From positions 2,597,219 through 2,661,218 of the forward strand of contig NZ_CP094828.1 in NCBI RefSeq assembly GCF_022865125.1: a stretch of DNA of 64,000 nt, read 5' to 3'. Below the pieces are notes generated by a model. That model was not told the origin of the DNA. It made no database searches and saw only the letters and a program-made list of their open reading frames with translations. Shown here in pieces: positions 52,204 through 61,220 of this stretch. The position numbers were made by a program, and so were the translations under genes. This DNA is from Acuticoccus sp. I52.16.1. Lineage in GTDB: Bacteria > Pseudomonadota > Alphaproteobacteria > Rhizobiales > Amorphaceae. Position 1 is the stretch's first letter; each line of letters starts with the position of its first letter.

Positions 52204-53481
52204 TCAGCGCCCGATCAGCGCCAGCGGTGCCGAGGTGATCCACGGCACGTAGGTCACCAGCATCAGGCAAGCGAGGATCACCGCCACCAGCGGCAGCAGG
52301 TGGCGGATCATCCGCTCCAAGCCGATGTTGGCCACCGCGCAGGCGGCGAAGAGGTTCACCCCGAACGGCGGCGTGATCATGCCGAGCGCCAGGTTGGTGA
52401 TCATGATGAGACCGAAGTGCACCGGGTCGATCCCGAAGGCCACCGCCACCGGCGCCAGGATCGGCGCGATGACGACGATGGACGCCGCCGTCTCCACGAA
52501 CATCCCCACCAGGAACAGGAAGGCGTTGACGGCCAGCAGGAATGTGATCGGCCCGTCGAACGTCTCCGCGATGAAGGTGCCGATCATCGCCGGGATCCCC
52601 GCGCGGGTGATCACGAACGAGAACAGCCCCGCCATCGAGATGATGAACATCACGATCGCCGACGACAGCGTCGACCCGCGGATGACCTGGAGCAGGCCGA
52701 GGACCGACAGCTCGCGGTACACCAGCATCGAGACGACGAGCGCGTAGACCACCGCCACCACCGACGCTTCGGTCGGCGTGAAGATGCCGCCGTAGATGCC
52801 GCCCAGGATGACGACGGGCATCAGGAGCGCCAGCAGCGCGCGGCGCAGGCTCCGCCCGAACGGCTTCGCCGGAACGTCCTCCGCCTTGCCGTGCCCGGTG
52901 ATGCGCGTCCACACCAGGACGTAGGCCGTCAGCGCCACCGCGATGAGCGCGCCGGGGCCGAGACCCGCCACGAAGAGGTCGCCCACCGGCGCCTGCGCCG
53001 AGACGCCGTAGAGGATCATCGGGATCGACGGCGGGATGAGGACGCCGAGCTCAGCCGAGGTCGCCTGCAACGACGCGGCGAAGCCGATCGGGTAGTTCTG
53101 CCGCGTCATCGCCGGGATCAGGATCGCGCCGATCGCGAACGTCGTCGCCACCGAGGAGCCGGAGACGGCCGCGAAGATCATGCACACCATGATGCACGAG
53201 ATCGGCAGCCCGCCGCGCACGTCCCGCAGCAGGCTGTCGACGAGGTCGACCAGGCGCGAGGAGATGCCGCCGGCGGCCATGATGTTGCCGGCGAGGATGA
53301 AGAACGGAATCGCCGCCAGCGGGAACTTGTCCAGCGCGATGAACGCCTGCTGCGGCACCACGATGAGCGGCAGGTTGGTGAAGAAGGCCGTGCCGATGAC
53401 GCCGGCGAGCCCGATGGCGACCGCCACCGGCACCGCGAGCAGCATCAGGCCGACCATGGCGATGATCATTGTCGCGAGCAT
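52204..53481 (-). CDS. dctM: TRAP transporter large permease DctM
   Basis: A 425-residue permease with about 12 hydrophobic segments and DctM marks: FPLAAIPFFILAGNIMAAGGIS near residue 52, FAAVSGSSVATTFAIGAILIP near residue 100, LGVLIPPSIPMILYG near residue 145, and the C-terminal FGLIMITNLALGMITPPFGVNLF. It drives sodium- or proton-coupled uptake of a carboxylate delivered by the DctP protein. It follows dctQ after 10 bases and is the last gene of the MR/MLE-dctP-dctQ-dctM run. Confidence 0.93.
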   Translation of the reverse strand: MLATMIIAMVGLMLLAVPVAVAIGLAGVIGTAFFTNLPLIVVPQQAFIALDKFPLAAIPFFILAGNIMAAGGISSRLVDLVDSLLRDVRGGLPISCIMVCMIFAAVSGSSVATTFAIGAILIPAMTRQNYPIGFAASLQATSAELGVLIPPSIPMILYGVSAQAPVGDLFVAGLGPGALIAVALTAYVLVWTRITGHGKAEDVPAKPFGRSLRRALLALLMPVVILGGIYGGIFTPTEASVVAVVYALVVSMLVYRELSVLGLLQVIRGSTLSSAIVMFIISMAGLFSFVITRAGIPAMIGTFIAETFDGPITFLLAVNAFLFLVGMFVETAASIVVIAPILAPVAVAFGIDPVHFGLIMITNLALGMITPPFGVNLFAACAVANIGLERMIRHLLPLVAVILACLMLVTYVPWITSAPLALIGR

Positions 53482-53491
53482 GACGGGCCCT

Positions 53492-54010
53492 TCAGCTCGA
53501 TGCGTCCGGCGCCGACGGGTCCGGCGGCGGGTCGATCACATGGCCGATCAGGGCCAGGATCGAGAGCGCCGCCCCGGTGGGGAGCGCCGCGTAGACATAG
53601 GAGGCCGGCACGCCGAGCCCCGCGATGGTCTGGAACCGGACGCGCCAGACGATGGCGATGCCCTGCCACAGGATCACCCACAAGAGCACCAGGATCGCCC
53701 CCGCCCCGGCGAGGCGAAGCGTCGTGTGCGCCGCCCCCTGCGTCGCCTTCTTCAAGACGTCGACCGAGATGAGGGTGCCGGTGCGCATCGCGCCGCACAG
53801 CGCCAGGTAGGTCATCCAGATCAGCGCGCTCTGCACGAACGGCTCCGACCAGGAGGCCGGGCGGAACAGCACGAACCGCGCCAGCACCTGGTAGAAGCCG
53901 ACGCCGACCGCGGCGACGAGGCACACCGCGCCGAGCGCCACCGCCGTCCACGTCACGGCGCGCTCGATGGTGAGCGCGCCGCGACGGATATGCGCCAGGG
54001 CGCTGCTCAT
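53492..54010 (-). CDS. dctQ: TRAP transporter small permease DctQ
   Basis: A 172-residue membrane protein with four helices and the family patterns VLARFVLFRPASWSEPFVQSALIWMTYLALCGAMRTG (split: VLARFVLF near residue 42, WSEPFVQ near 53, GAMRTGTLISVD near 73). It is the small helper subunit that pairs with DctM. The start overlaps the dctP stop by four bases. The tail is polar (Pro/Asp-rich). Confidence 0.9.
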   Translation of the reverse strand: MSSALAHIRRGALTIERAVTWTAVALGAVCLVAAVGVGFYQVLARFVLFRPASWSEPFVQSALIWMTYLALCGAMRTGTLISVDVLKKATQGAAHTTLRLAGAGAILVLLWVILWQGIAIVWRVRFQTIAGLGVPASYVYAALPTGAALSILALIGHVIDPPPDPSAPDASS

Positions 54011-54981
54011 TCGGCGCTGCGGATCTCGGCGATGCGGTCGGCGCCGAACTCCTCGGCGAACGCGTCGAACACCGGGCCGAGGCTCTCCTGGAAGGAGTCC
54101 TTGTCGACGTCGGCGATCACCGTCATCCCCTGCTCACGCAGCGTGTCGAGGCCGCTGGCGATCGCCTTCTCCACCTCGGCGCGGTTGCGCTCCATCGCGT
54201 GCACGGCCGCCTCCTCGACGATCGCCTTGTCCTCGCCCGAGAGCTGGTCCCACACCATCGGCGAGATCAGCACCACCAGCGGGGTGAAGGCGTGGTCGGT
54301 GAGGCTGACATACTTCTGCACCTCGCCGAAGCGGTTGTTGACGATGGCGCCGATCGGGTTCTCCTGTCCGTCGACCACGCCCTGCTGCAACGCGGTGTAG
54401 ACCTCCGGGATCGCCATCGGCGTCGGCAGCACGCCCAGCGCGTCCCACACCTTGATGTGCATCTCGTTCTGCTGCGTGCGGATCTTGAGGCCCTTCACGT
54501 CCTCGACCGTCTTCACCGGCTTGACCGAGTTGGTCAGCTCGCGGAAGCCCATGCCGCCGAACGCGAGGCCGACGAGACCCTTGCCGGGCATCTCCTCGAG
54601 GATCGCCTCGCCGGTCGGCCCCTCCAGCACCGCCTCGGCGTGGTCGAAGTCGCGGAACAGGAAGGGGATGTCGAAGATCTTCAGCTCGGGCACGAAGTTG
54701 GCGACGATGGACGTCGACGAGACGGTCATGTCCACGGTGCCGAGCTGCAGACCCTCGATGACCTCGCGGTCGCCGCCCAGCGCGCCGCCGCCCTGCAGGC
54801 GGATCTCGATGCGTCCGTCGGTCTTCTCCTTCACCTCGTCGGCGAGCTGGCCCATGGCGATGGCCTCGGGCGCCTGCGGGCCGCCGACGAAGCCGAGGTT
54901 GAGTGTCATGTCCTGCGCCAGCGCGGCGGACGCGGGGAGCGCCACGGCGAGGGCGGCGGTGAAGAGCGTGCGTACGATCAT
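54007..54981 (-). CDS. dctP: TRAP transporter substrate-binding protein DctP
   Basis: A 324-residue periplasmic binding protein with a signal peptide ending ALA before QD (about residue 22). Family marks include ELADEVKEKTDGRIEIRLQ-type text (QLADEVKEKTDGRIEI), GTVDMTVSSTSIVANFVPELKIFDIPFLF, KTVEDVKGLKIRTQQNEMH with the carboxylate-binding Arg, and ALQQGVVDGQENPIG. It delivers an organic or sugar acid to DctQM. AAGGAG precedes the start. It lies 19 bases after the MR/MLE enzyme gene, whose substrate it probably imports. Confidence 0.92.
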   Translation of the reverse strand: MIVRTLFTAALAVALPASAALAQDMTLNLGFVGGPQAPEAIAMGQLADEVKEKTDGRIEIRLQGGGALGGDREVIEGLQLGTVDMTVSSTSIVANFVPELKIFDIPFLFRDFDHAEAVLEGPTGEAILEEMPGKGLVGLAFGGMGFRELTNSVKPVKTVEDVKGLKIRTQQNEMHIKVWDALGVLPTPMAIPEVYTALQQGVVDGQENPIGAIVNNRFGEVQKYVSLTDHAFTPLVVLISPMVWDQLSGEDKAIVEEAAVHAMERNRAEVEKAIASGLDTLREQGMTVIADVDKDSFQESLGPVFDAFAEEFGADRIAEIRSAE

Positions 54982-55000
54982 CTCGAGTCTCCTTCCCTAA

Positions 55001-56152
55001 TTATTGTTCGACGACCCAATGCCCCGTCACGTACGGAGCGATCTGGTCGGGCGTGATGTCGACCCCGAGGCCGGGACCGTCCGGGACCGGGATGGTCCCG
55101 TCGGCGTCCGGCCTGGGGTCGATGACGGCGGCACGCAGCGGGTTGTGGCTGGTGTCGAATTCGAAGAGCGGCAGCCCGCGCGCACCCGGCGCCGGGGCGA
55201 GGACCGCCGCGACCTGCAGACCGGCGAGGAAGTTCACCCCCGCGCCCCACACGTGGGGAATGACGGTCGCGCCGAAGGCCTCGCCGAGGCCGGCGACGCG
55301 CATCGTCTCGGTGATGCCGCCGGTGAGCGCGATATCGGGTTGCAGGATGGCGAGCGCGCGCGTCGCCACCGCCTCGCGGAAGGCGCCGACGCCGCAGAAG
55401 GATTCGCCGCCCGCCAGCGGCACCGGCAGCCGCGCGGCGATCTCGCGGTAGGCGGGGAGGTCGTCGTGCGGCACCGGCTCCTCGATCCAGCGGATGCCGA
55501 CGTCGGCGACCCGCTCGGCGAGCGCCAGCGTGTCGTGGACGGTGGAGCCCTCGTTGAGGTCGAACATCAGGTCGGCGTCCGGGCCGAGGACGCGCCGCGC
55601 GGTGCGGATGGCCGCCTCGTCGGCGTCGAGCCCGGCGCCGACGCGCAGCTTCACGGCGCGGAAGCCGTCCCGCGCGAACCCCGTCACCGCGGCCTCGAGG
55701 CCGGCGAACCGGTCGGCCCCGGCGGGCATCAGCGGGCCGCTGGCGTAGGCGGCGAGCCGGTCGCGCAGCGCCCCGCCGAGGAGCGCCGCGATCGGGAGCC
55801 CCGCGGCCCGGCCGAACGCGTCCCAGAGAGCGATGTCGATGGCGCTGAGGGCCATGTGCGCCTGGCCGCGGCGGTCCGGCACGACGCGCCGCAGCATCGC
55901 CGCCTGCACCGTGCGCGGGCGGGTCGCCGAGGCGCCGAGCACCACCGGCGCCAGCACCGAGCGGATGAACGCGCCCGCCGCGTCCGGAAACGCCCAGGTC
56001 TCGCCCCAGCCGGTCAGCCCGCCGGCCGTCGTGATGCGCACGAGGAGGCTCTGGCGCTCCCGAAACGTCCGCAATGCGTTGCCGGCCTCCTGCGGCATAG
56101 CGCAGGCCAGTGCGAACCCCTCGATCCGCACGATCCGTTCGGCCTCTCCCAC
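55001..56152 (-). CDS. Mandelate racemase/muconate lactonizing enzyme family dehydratase
   Basis: A 383-residue enolase-superfamily enzyme: N-terminal capping domain (about 1-125), then a TIM barrel. Visible active-site segments are AVKLRVGAG (catalytic Lys in a KxR form), metal ligands in LMFDLNEG (Asp), RWIEEPV (Glu) and AGGESF (Glu), and a barrel-end IPHVWGAG His. These suit dehydration or epimerisation of a sugar acid; the substrate is not predictable. The start is set at GTG 56152, for lack of an ATG. It is the first gene of the TRAP run and diverges from a LysR gene across 91 bases containing an inverted repeat. Confidence 0.87.
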   Translation of the reverse strand: MGEAERIVRIEGFALACAMPQEAGNALRTFRERQSLLVRITTAGGLTGWGETWAFPDAAGAFIRSVLAPVVLGASATRPRTVQAAMLRRVVPDRRGQAHMALSAIDIALWDAFGRAAGLPIAALLGGALRDRLAAYASGPLMPAGADRFAGLEAAVTGFARDGFRAVKLRVGAGLDADEAAIRTARRVLGPDADLMFDLNEGSTVHDTLALAERVADVGIRWIEEPVPHDDLPAYREIAARLPVPLAGGESFCGVGAFREAVATRALAILQPDIALTGGITETMRVAGLGEAFGATVIPHVWGAGVNFLAGLQVAAVLAPAPGARGLPLFEFDTSHNPLRAAVIDPRPDADGTIPVPDGPGLGVDITPDQIAPYVTGHWVVEQ

Positions 56153-56175
56153 GTCGCCCCCTATCGTTTCTCGGG

Positions 56176-56221
56176 GCAGATTTATTTCATTGTGTTTTTT
56201 GGATCTAATGAGAATATCTGC
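56176..56221. promoter_or_regulatory. Inverted repeat in the divergent LysR/MR-MLE promoter region
   Basis: GCAGATTTATTTCATT (56176-56191) and AATGAGAATATCTGC (56207-56221) form an imperfect palindrome around a T-rich centre, in an AT-rich island between divergent genes. Position and length fit a LysR operator controlling both the TRAP/MR-MLE operon and the regulator's own gene. Confidence 0.55.
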
Positions 56222-56243
56222 GGCTAACCCATGAGAAACTACA

Positions 56244-57155
56244 ATGAGTCGCATCACCATCGCCCAGCTCGAAGCCTTCCACTGGACGGCGACACTCGGC
56301 ACGGTGGAGCGCGCGGCCAAGCGGCTGAACCTCGCCCAGCCGACCGTCTCGCTGCGTCTCAAGGGCCTCGAAGAGGCGATCGGCAAGCCGCTGTTCGACC
56401 GTTCCGGCCGCAGCGTGCGCCTGACCCCCGTGGGGCGCGAGCTGATGCCCGAGGCGCACGGCGTCCTCCTCAGCATCGAGCGGATCGCCCAGCACGGCGA
56501 GGTCGGCGACGTCGCCGGTCCCATCCGTATCGGCGTCGCGGAGGGGTTCGCGATGGTGTGCCTGTCGCAGATCCTGGAGCGGTTGCAGACCAACTATCCG
56601 CGCCTCCAGCCCGAGCTGATCGTCGCCACGTCGATGACGCTGGAGACGGAGCTGCACAAGACCAACCTCGACCTCGGCATCCTCGTCAGCCCCACCGCCG
56701 CGCCCGGCTTCACGCTGGTCCCCTTCGGCGCGCAGGCGACGGGGTGGATCGCCGGCTCCGGCTGGGACCTCCCACAGATCGTGCGCCCGGCCGACCTCGC
56801 CGACCGCCCGGTCATCGCCAACCCGCCCAACACGGCGAGCTACCGGCAGACCATCGCCTGGTTCGGCGCGGCCGAGCTGACGCCCTCACGCCTCGTCATC
56901 TGCTCCAGCGTCGCCATGCAGGCCCACATCATCGACACCGGCGCCGCCGCCGGCATCTACCCCGTCAAGATGGCCGAGAGCGCGGCGGAGGCGGGACGCG
57001 TGCGCATCCTGGCGACCGACCCGCCGATCCAGGACGTGCCGGTGTGCGCCAAGTACGCCGAGGGTCAGCCCAACCCCGCCGTCGGCGCCGTGCTCGAGAG
57101 TGTGCGCGAGGTGCTGCGCACCATGAACTACATGCGCCCGCTGCCGAGCGACTGA
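56244..57155 (+). CDS. LysR-family transcriptional regulator of the TRAP/MR-MLE operon
   Basis: A 303-residue regulator with an N-terminal helix-turn-helix (ITIAQLEAFHWTATLGTVERAAKRLNLAQPTVSLRLKGLE, split around residue 20) and a C-terminal periplasmic-binding-like effector domain from about residue 90. It is divergent from the mandelate racemase-family gene, the usual arrangement for local control, so its inducer is probably the imported acid or a breakdown product. Its 3' end overlaps the next, convergent LysR gene by 28 bases. Confidence 0.88.
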   Translation: MSRITIAQLEAFHWTATLGTVERAAKRLNLAQPTVSLRLKGLEEAIGKPLFDRSGRSVRLTPVGRELMPEAHGVLLSIERIAQHGEVGDVAGPIRIGVAEGFAMVCLSQILERLQTNYPRLQPELIVATSMTLETELHKTNLDLGILVSPTAAPGFTLVPFGAQATGWIAGSGWDLPQIVRPADLADRPVIANPPNTASYRQTIAWFGAAELTPSRLVICSSVAMQAHIIDTGAAAGIYPVKMAESAAEAGRVRILATDPPIQDVPVCAKYAEGQPNPAVGAVLESVREVLRTMNYMRPLPSD

Positions 57156-58102
57156 GCCGCTTCGCCGGCCGCACCGAATTCCGGCGCGTCGCCACGCGTG
57201 ACGTCGCCCGCCACCACCCCGAGCGCGCCGAGGAGCCAGGTGGCGAAAGTCCGCGTCGCGCGCCCCATCGGCACTGCCCGCGGCACCACCAGCGAGTGGC
57301 CGACGTAGCGAATGTCACGCCCGTTGCCCGCCAAAGGCGCCACCAGGCGGCCGGTGCCGATCGCCTCCTCGGCGAGGCGGGTCGATTCCAGCGCGACGCC
57401 CATGCCGCGCTCGGCCGCCGACAGGGCGATGAAGCTGCGGTCGAAGCGCAGGTGCCGGCTGCCGGACTGGGTCAGGCCGTTGGCCCGCAGCCAGTCGTCC
57501 CAGCGCACCTGCTTCTGCTCGCTCTGGATCAGCGGAAACGCCAGGAGGTCCGCGGGCGCGGCGATCCGGGCGGCGAGGTCTGGCGCGCACACCGGCGTCA
57601 CCGTCTCCTCCCCCAGCGGGACGGCCCGCACCCCCTCGGCACGGACGGGGCCGTAGACGATGTCGAGGTCGAAGTCGTCCGGGGCGAAGCGGGCATAGTC
57701 GGTGTCGGCGCTGAGGCGCACGTCGACCTTCGGGTTGGCCTCCAGGAAGGCGGAGAGCCGCGGCATCAGCCACAGGAGCGCGAAACTCGGGGCCGCGTGC
57801 AGGCGCAGCACCGTCGGCTCCAGCTGGCCGACGTCCTCGATCCCGCGGCGGATCTCGTCGAACGCATGGGCGAGGCGGTTGAAGAGGGCGATGCCCTCCA
57901 TCGTCGCGTGCACCCCCCGACCCGAGCGACGAAAGAGCCGCACGCCGAGGAGACCCTCCAGCTCACGCACCGAGTGGCTGATCGCGCTCGCCGACAGGCC
58001 CAGCTCGTCCGCCGCGCTCTTGAAGCTCGAATGCCGTGCCGCCGCCTCGAAGCTGCGCAGCATGGACAGCGTGATCCCACCCTTCATGACGCCATGAAGC
58101 AT
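57128..58102 (-). CDS. LysR-family transcriptional regulator (GcvA-like)
   Basis: A 324-residue LysR protein. The DNA-binding domain reads LRSFEAAARHSSFKSAADELGLSASAISHSVRELEG, and HAAPSFALLWLMPRLSAFLEANPKVDVRLS near residue 105 is typical of the GcvA/AmpR group. The start may be ATG 58102 or ATG 58087; neither has a strong ribosome site. It diverges from the transketolase gene across 92 bases and is probably its regulator. Confidence 0.86.
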   Translation of the reverse strand: MLHGVMKGGITLSMLRSFEAAARHSSFKSAADELGLSASAISHSVRELEGLLGVRLFRRSGRGVHATMEGIALFNRLAHAFDEIRRGIEDVGQLEPTVLRLHAAPSFALLWLMPRLSAFLEANPKVDVRLSADTDYARFAPDDFDLDIVYGPVRAEGVRAVPLGEETVTPVCAPDLAARIAAPADLLAFPLIQSEQKQVRWDDWLRANGLTQSGSRHLRFDRSFIALSAAERGMGVALESTRLAEEAIGTGRLVAPLAGNGRDIRYVGHSLVVPRAVPMGRATRTFATWLLGALGVVAGDVTRGDAPEFGAAGEAAQSLGSGRM

Positions 58103-58194
58103 GAGCTCAGCTCATCGATCAATGAGAGATCGCCTTTTGTGCCTCATCCGCCGCACCGCTACCTTTCCGCGCAAAGCACAGTGGGGGGAGACCG

Positions 58195-60174
58195 GTGGCA
58201 GACATCGGCCAGATGGCAAACGCGATCCGCTTTCTCGCGATCGACGCGATCCTGAACGCGGGCGAGGGGCACCAGGGCGTGCCGCTCGGCATGGCTGAAA
58301 TCGCCGCCACGCTCTATGCGCGCCACATCGAGGTCGACCCCGCCGATCCGTCGTGGCCCGACCGCGACCGCGTCGTCCTCTCCAACGGCCACGGCTCGAT
58401 GCTGCTCTACGCGCTCCTGCACCTCGCCGGCTACGCGCACGTCCCGACCGAGGCGATCCGCGACTTCCGCAAGCTCCACGCGGTGTGCGCGGGTCACCCC
58501 GAGATCGACCAGCCGGCCGGCATCGAGACGACGACCGGGCTCCTCGGCCAGGGGATCGCCTCGGCGGTCGGCATGGCGGTGGCCGAGGCGCGGCTGGCGG
58601 CCCGCTTCGGCACGGAGCTGGTGGACCATCGCACCTGGGCCTTCGTCGGCGACGGGTGCCTGCAGGAGGGTATCGGGCAGGAGGCGATCTCGCTCGCCGG
58701 GCACCTCCGGCTCGGCAAGCTCACCTTCCTGTGGGACGACAACCATATCACCGACGACGGCGACACCGCGCTCGCGATCAGCGAGGACGTGCCGGCCCGC
58801 TTCCGCGCCGCCCGCTGGCATGTGGTCGAGGTCGACGGGCACGACATCGAGGCGGTCTCCGCCGCGCTGGACGCGGCGACGGCCGACCCGCGCCCCTCGC
58901 TGATCGCCTGCCGCACGGTGATCGCCCGCGGCATCCCGCGGCTGGAGGGGCAGCGCGGCGGCCACAGCGCGCCGCTGACGGCACGCGACTCGGAGGAGGC
59001 GCGCGCCCGCCTCGCCTGGCCGCATCCGCCCTTCGCCGTGCCGCCGTGCGTTCGGGCCGACTGGCACGCCGCCATGGCCCGCGGGCGCGGTGCGCGAGCC
59101 GCCTGGGAGGCACGGCGCGACGCCCACCGCGCCGCCCGCCCGCAGGAGGCGGCGGAGTTCCGCCGCTGGACGGGCGGAACGCTGCCGGCGGCCTGGCCGG
59201 CGATCGGCGAGGCGCTGGTAACTTCGGCCCTCGACCTCGACGGGCCGACGCCGACGATCGCCGCCTCCGGCGCGGTGTGCGATGCGCTGGCGGACCCGCT
59301 GCCCGAGACGCTGGTCCTGTGCGCCGACCTCGAGGCGCCGACCAACCACAAGCGCCGCCGCGCCGCCTTCACCGCGAGCGACCGTGCCGGCGCCTACGTC
59401 CACTGCGGCGTGCGCGAGCACCTGATGGGCGCGATGGCCAACGGCATCGCCGCACACGGCGGTCTCAGGCCGATCAACGTCACCTACTTCGCCTTCGCCG
59501 ATTACGAGCGGGCGGCGATGCGCATGGCGGCGCTGATGGGCCTGCCGGTGACGTACGTCTTCAGCCACGATTCCATCGGCGTCGGCAGCAACGGGCCGAC
59601 GCACCAGCCGGTGGAGATCCTGGCGAGCTTCCGGGCGATGCCCAACATGCGCGTCTTCCGCCCGGCCGACGCGGTAGAGACCGCCGAGGCCTGGCAGCTC
59701 GCCCTCGAGCAAACCGCCGGCCCCAGCCTCCTCGCCCTGTCGCGGCAACCTGCCCTGCCGGTGCGCCGCGCCGCCGACGACCGTCCCACCGGCCGTGGCG
59801 CCTACGTGGTGCGCGAACCGGCCGGAACGCGCGCCGTCACCCTCCTCGCCAGCGGCACCGAGGTCGGCATCGCGGTCGAGGCGGCGGGGCTTCTGGCGGC
59901 AGAGGGGATCGGCGCGGCCGTCGTCTCCATGCCCTGCTGGGAGCTGTTCGAGGCGCAGGACGAGGCCTATCGCGCCGCCGTCCTCGGCGAGGCGCCGCGC
60001 GTCGGCGTCGAGGCGGCGGTGGAGTTCGGCTGGCAACGCTGGCTGCGGCCGGGCGACCGGTTCGTCGGCATGTCCGGCTTCGGCGCCTCGGCCCGGTCCG
60101 AGGTGCTCTACGAGCACTTCGGCATCACTCCTGCACGCATCGCCGAGACCGCACGCGCGCTGGTGGGCCAATGA
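58195..60174 (+). CDS. Transketolase-like TPP enzyme
   Basis: A 659-residue single-chain TPP enzyme with full transketolase layout. The pyrophosphate domain has GDGCLQEGIGQEAISLAGHLRLGKL with the later WDDNHIT (Mg2+-binding Asn). The pyrimidine domain has CGVREHLMGAMANGIAAHGGLRP (catalytic Glu), HDSIGVGSNGPTHQPVE and a C-terminal domain. The early motif reads GHQGVPLGMAE where transketolases have GHPGAPMGMA. Starts at GTG 58195 with GGGGGAG upstream. The next gene overlaps its stop (ATGA). Its placement in a catabolic island, not with Calvin or pentose phosphate genes, suggests an adapted substrate, for example transfer of a C2 unit from an unusual sugar or sugar acid. Confidence 0.87.
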   Translation: MADIGQMANAIRFLAIDAILNAGEGHQGVPLGMAEIAATLYARHIEVDPADPSWPDRDRVVLSNGHGSMLLYALLHLAGYAHVPTEAIRDFRKLHAVCAGHPEIDQPAGIETTTGLLGQGIASAVGMAVAEARLAARFGTELVDHRTWAFVGDGCLQEGIGQEAISLAGHLRLGKLTFLWDDNHITDDGDTALAISEDVPARFRAARWHVVEVDGHDIEAVSAALDAATADPRPSLIACRTVIARGIPRLEGQRGGHSAPLTARDSEEARARLAWPHPPFAVPPCVRADWHAAMARGRGARAAWEARRDAHRAARPQEAAEFRRWTGGTLPAAWPAIGEALVTSALDLDGPTPTIAASGAVCDALADPLPETLVLCADLEAPTNHKRRRAAFTASDRAGAYVHCGVREHLMGAMANGIAAHGGLRPINVTYFAFADYERAAMRMAALMGLPVTYVFSHDSIGVGSNGPTHQPVEILASFRAMPNMRVFRPADAVETAEAWQLALEQTAGPSLLALSRQPALPVRRAADDRPTGRGAYVVREPAGTRAVTLLASGTEVGIAVEAAGLLAAEGIGAAVVSMPCWELFEAQDEAYRAAVLGEAPRVGVEAAVEFGWQRWLRPGDRFVGMSGFGASARSEVLYEHFGITPARIAETARALVGQ

Positions 60175-61148
60175 CACGCATCGTCTTCCTCGACCGGGCG
60201 ACCATCGCCCCGCAGATCCGCCTCGGCCGCCCGGCCTTCCCGCACACCTGGATCGAGTACGACGGCACCGGGCCCGAGGAGACCGCCGCGCGCCTCGCCG
60301 GCGCGACCATCGCCATCACCAACAAGGTGCGGATCGACACGGCGGTCCTCGATGCGGCGCCCGACCTCGCCTGCGTCGTCGTCGCCGCGACGGGGACCGA
60401 CTGCGTCGACACCGCCGCCTGCACCGCGCGGGGAATCCCCGTGTGCAACATCCGCGGCTACTCGACCGCGACGGTGCCCGAGCACGTCTTCACCCTGCTG
60501 CTGGGTCTGCGCCGCGGCCTCACCCTCTACGCACGCGAGGTGCGGGACGGGGCCTGGCAGCGGGCGGGGCAGTTCTGCTTCTTCGCCCAGCCGATCCGGG
60601 ATCTGCGCGGCGCCACCATGGGCGTCATCGGCGCCGGCGGCATCGGCACCCGCGTCGGCGAGCTGGCGGCGGCGTTCGGCATGAACGTCCTCTACTCGGC
60701 CCGGCGCGACCAGACGCCCGCCGGCAACCGCGTCGGCTTCGAGGAATTCCTCGCCCGCGCCGACGTCATCTCGCTGCACTGCCCGTTGCGGCCGGACACG
60801 CGCCACCTCCTCGGCGCCGAGGCGTTCGCCGCGATGAAGCGCAGCCCCATCGTCATCAACACCGCCCGCGGCGCCCTCGTCGACCTCGAGGCGTTGGAGT
60901 CGGCGCTCGACAGCGGCCGGGTCGGCGGCGCGGGGATCGACGTCGCCAGTGTCGAGCCGCCGCCGGCGGACGATATTCTGATGCGCCTCGCTGAGCGGCC
61001 CAACGTCATCGTCACGCCCCACGTCGCCTGGGCCTCGGACGAGGCGCAGCAGGTGCTCGCCGACCAGCTCGTCGAGGTGCTGGAGGCCTACGCCCGCAAC
61101 GCGCCGATCAACATGGTCGCCGCGCCGATGGTCGCCGCGCCGCAGTAG
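60171..61148 (+). CDS. D-isomer-specific 2-hydroxyacid dehydrogenase
   Basis: A 325-residue NAD(P)-dependent enzyme of the D-2-hydroxyacid family. Residues about 95-285 form the Rossmann domain: GATMGVIGAGGIGTRVGELAAAFG with the GxGxxG motif, ISLHCPLRPDTRHLLGAEAFAAMK, and INTARGALVDLEALESAL. Catalytic residues of the family are present: Arg in NTARGALVD, Glu near SVEPPP, and His in VTPHVAWAS. It probably reduces a 2-oxoacid such as hydroxypyruvate or glyoxylate. ATGA overlap with the transketolase gene shows coupling, which fits a route through hydroxypyruvate or a related C2/C3 keto compound (inference). Confidence 0.9.
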   Translation: MTRIVFLDRATIAPQIRLGRPAFPHTWIEYDGTGPEETAARLAGATIAITNKVRIDTAVLDAAPDLACVVVAATGTDCVDTAACTARGIPVCNIRGYSTATVPEHVFTLLLGLRRGLTLYAREVRDGAWQRAGQFCFFAQPIRDLRGATMGVIGAGGIGTRVGELAAAFGMNVLYSARRDQTPAGNRVGFEEFLARADVISLHCPLRPDTRHLLGAEAFAAMKRSPIVINTARGALVDLEALESALDSGRVGGAGIDVASVEPPPADDILMRLAERPNVIVTPHVAWASDEAQQVLADQLVEVLEAYARNAPINMVAAPMVAAPQ

Positions 61149-61192
61149 CGCCGCGCCCGACGCTCGCGATTTTCGTGGGGCTAACGTAGTCT

Positions 61193-61207
61193 TGTAGCCC
61201 GGCTACA
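61193..61207. promoter_or_regulatory. Perfect palindrome just upstream of a LysR gene
   Basis: TGTAGCC (61193-61199), one central C, then GGCTACA (61201-61207): 15 bases with perfect 7-base arms, ending 13 bases before the start codon of the LysR gene at 61221. Its place near the ribosome site fits autorepression. Confidence 0.5.
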
Positions 61208-61220
61208 GGATGGCGAGGCC

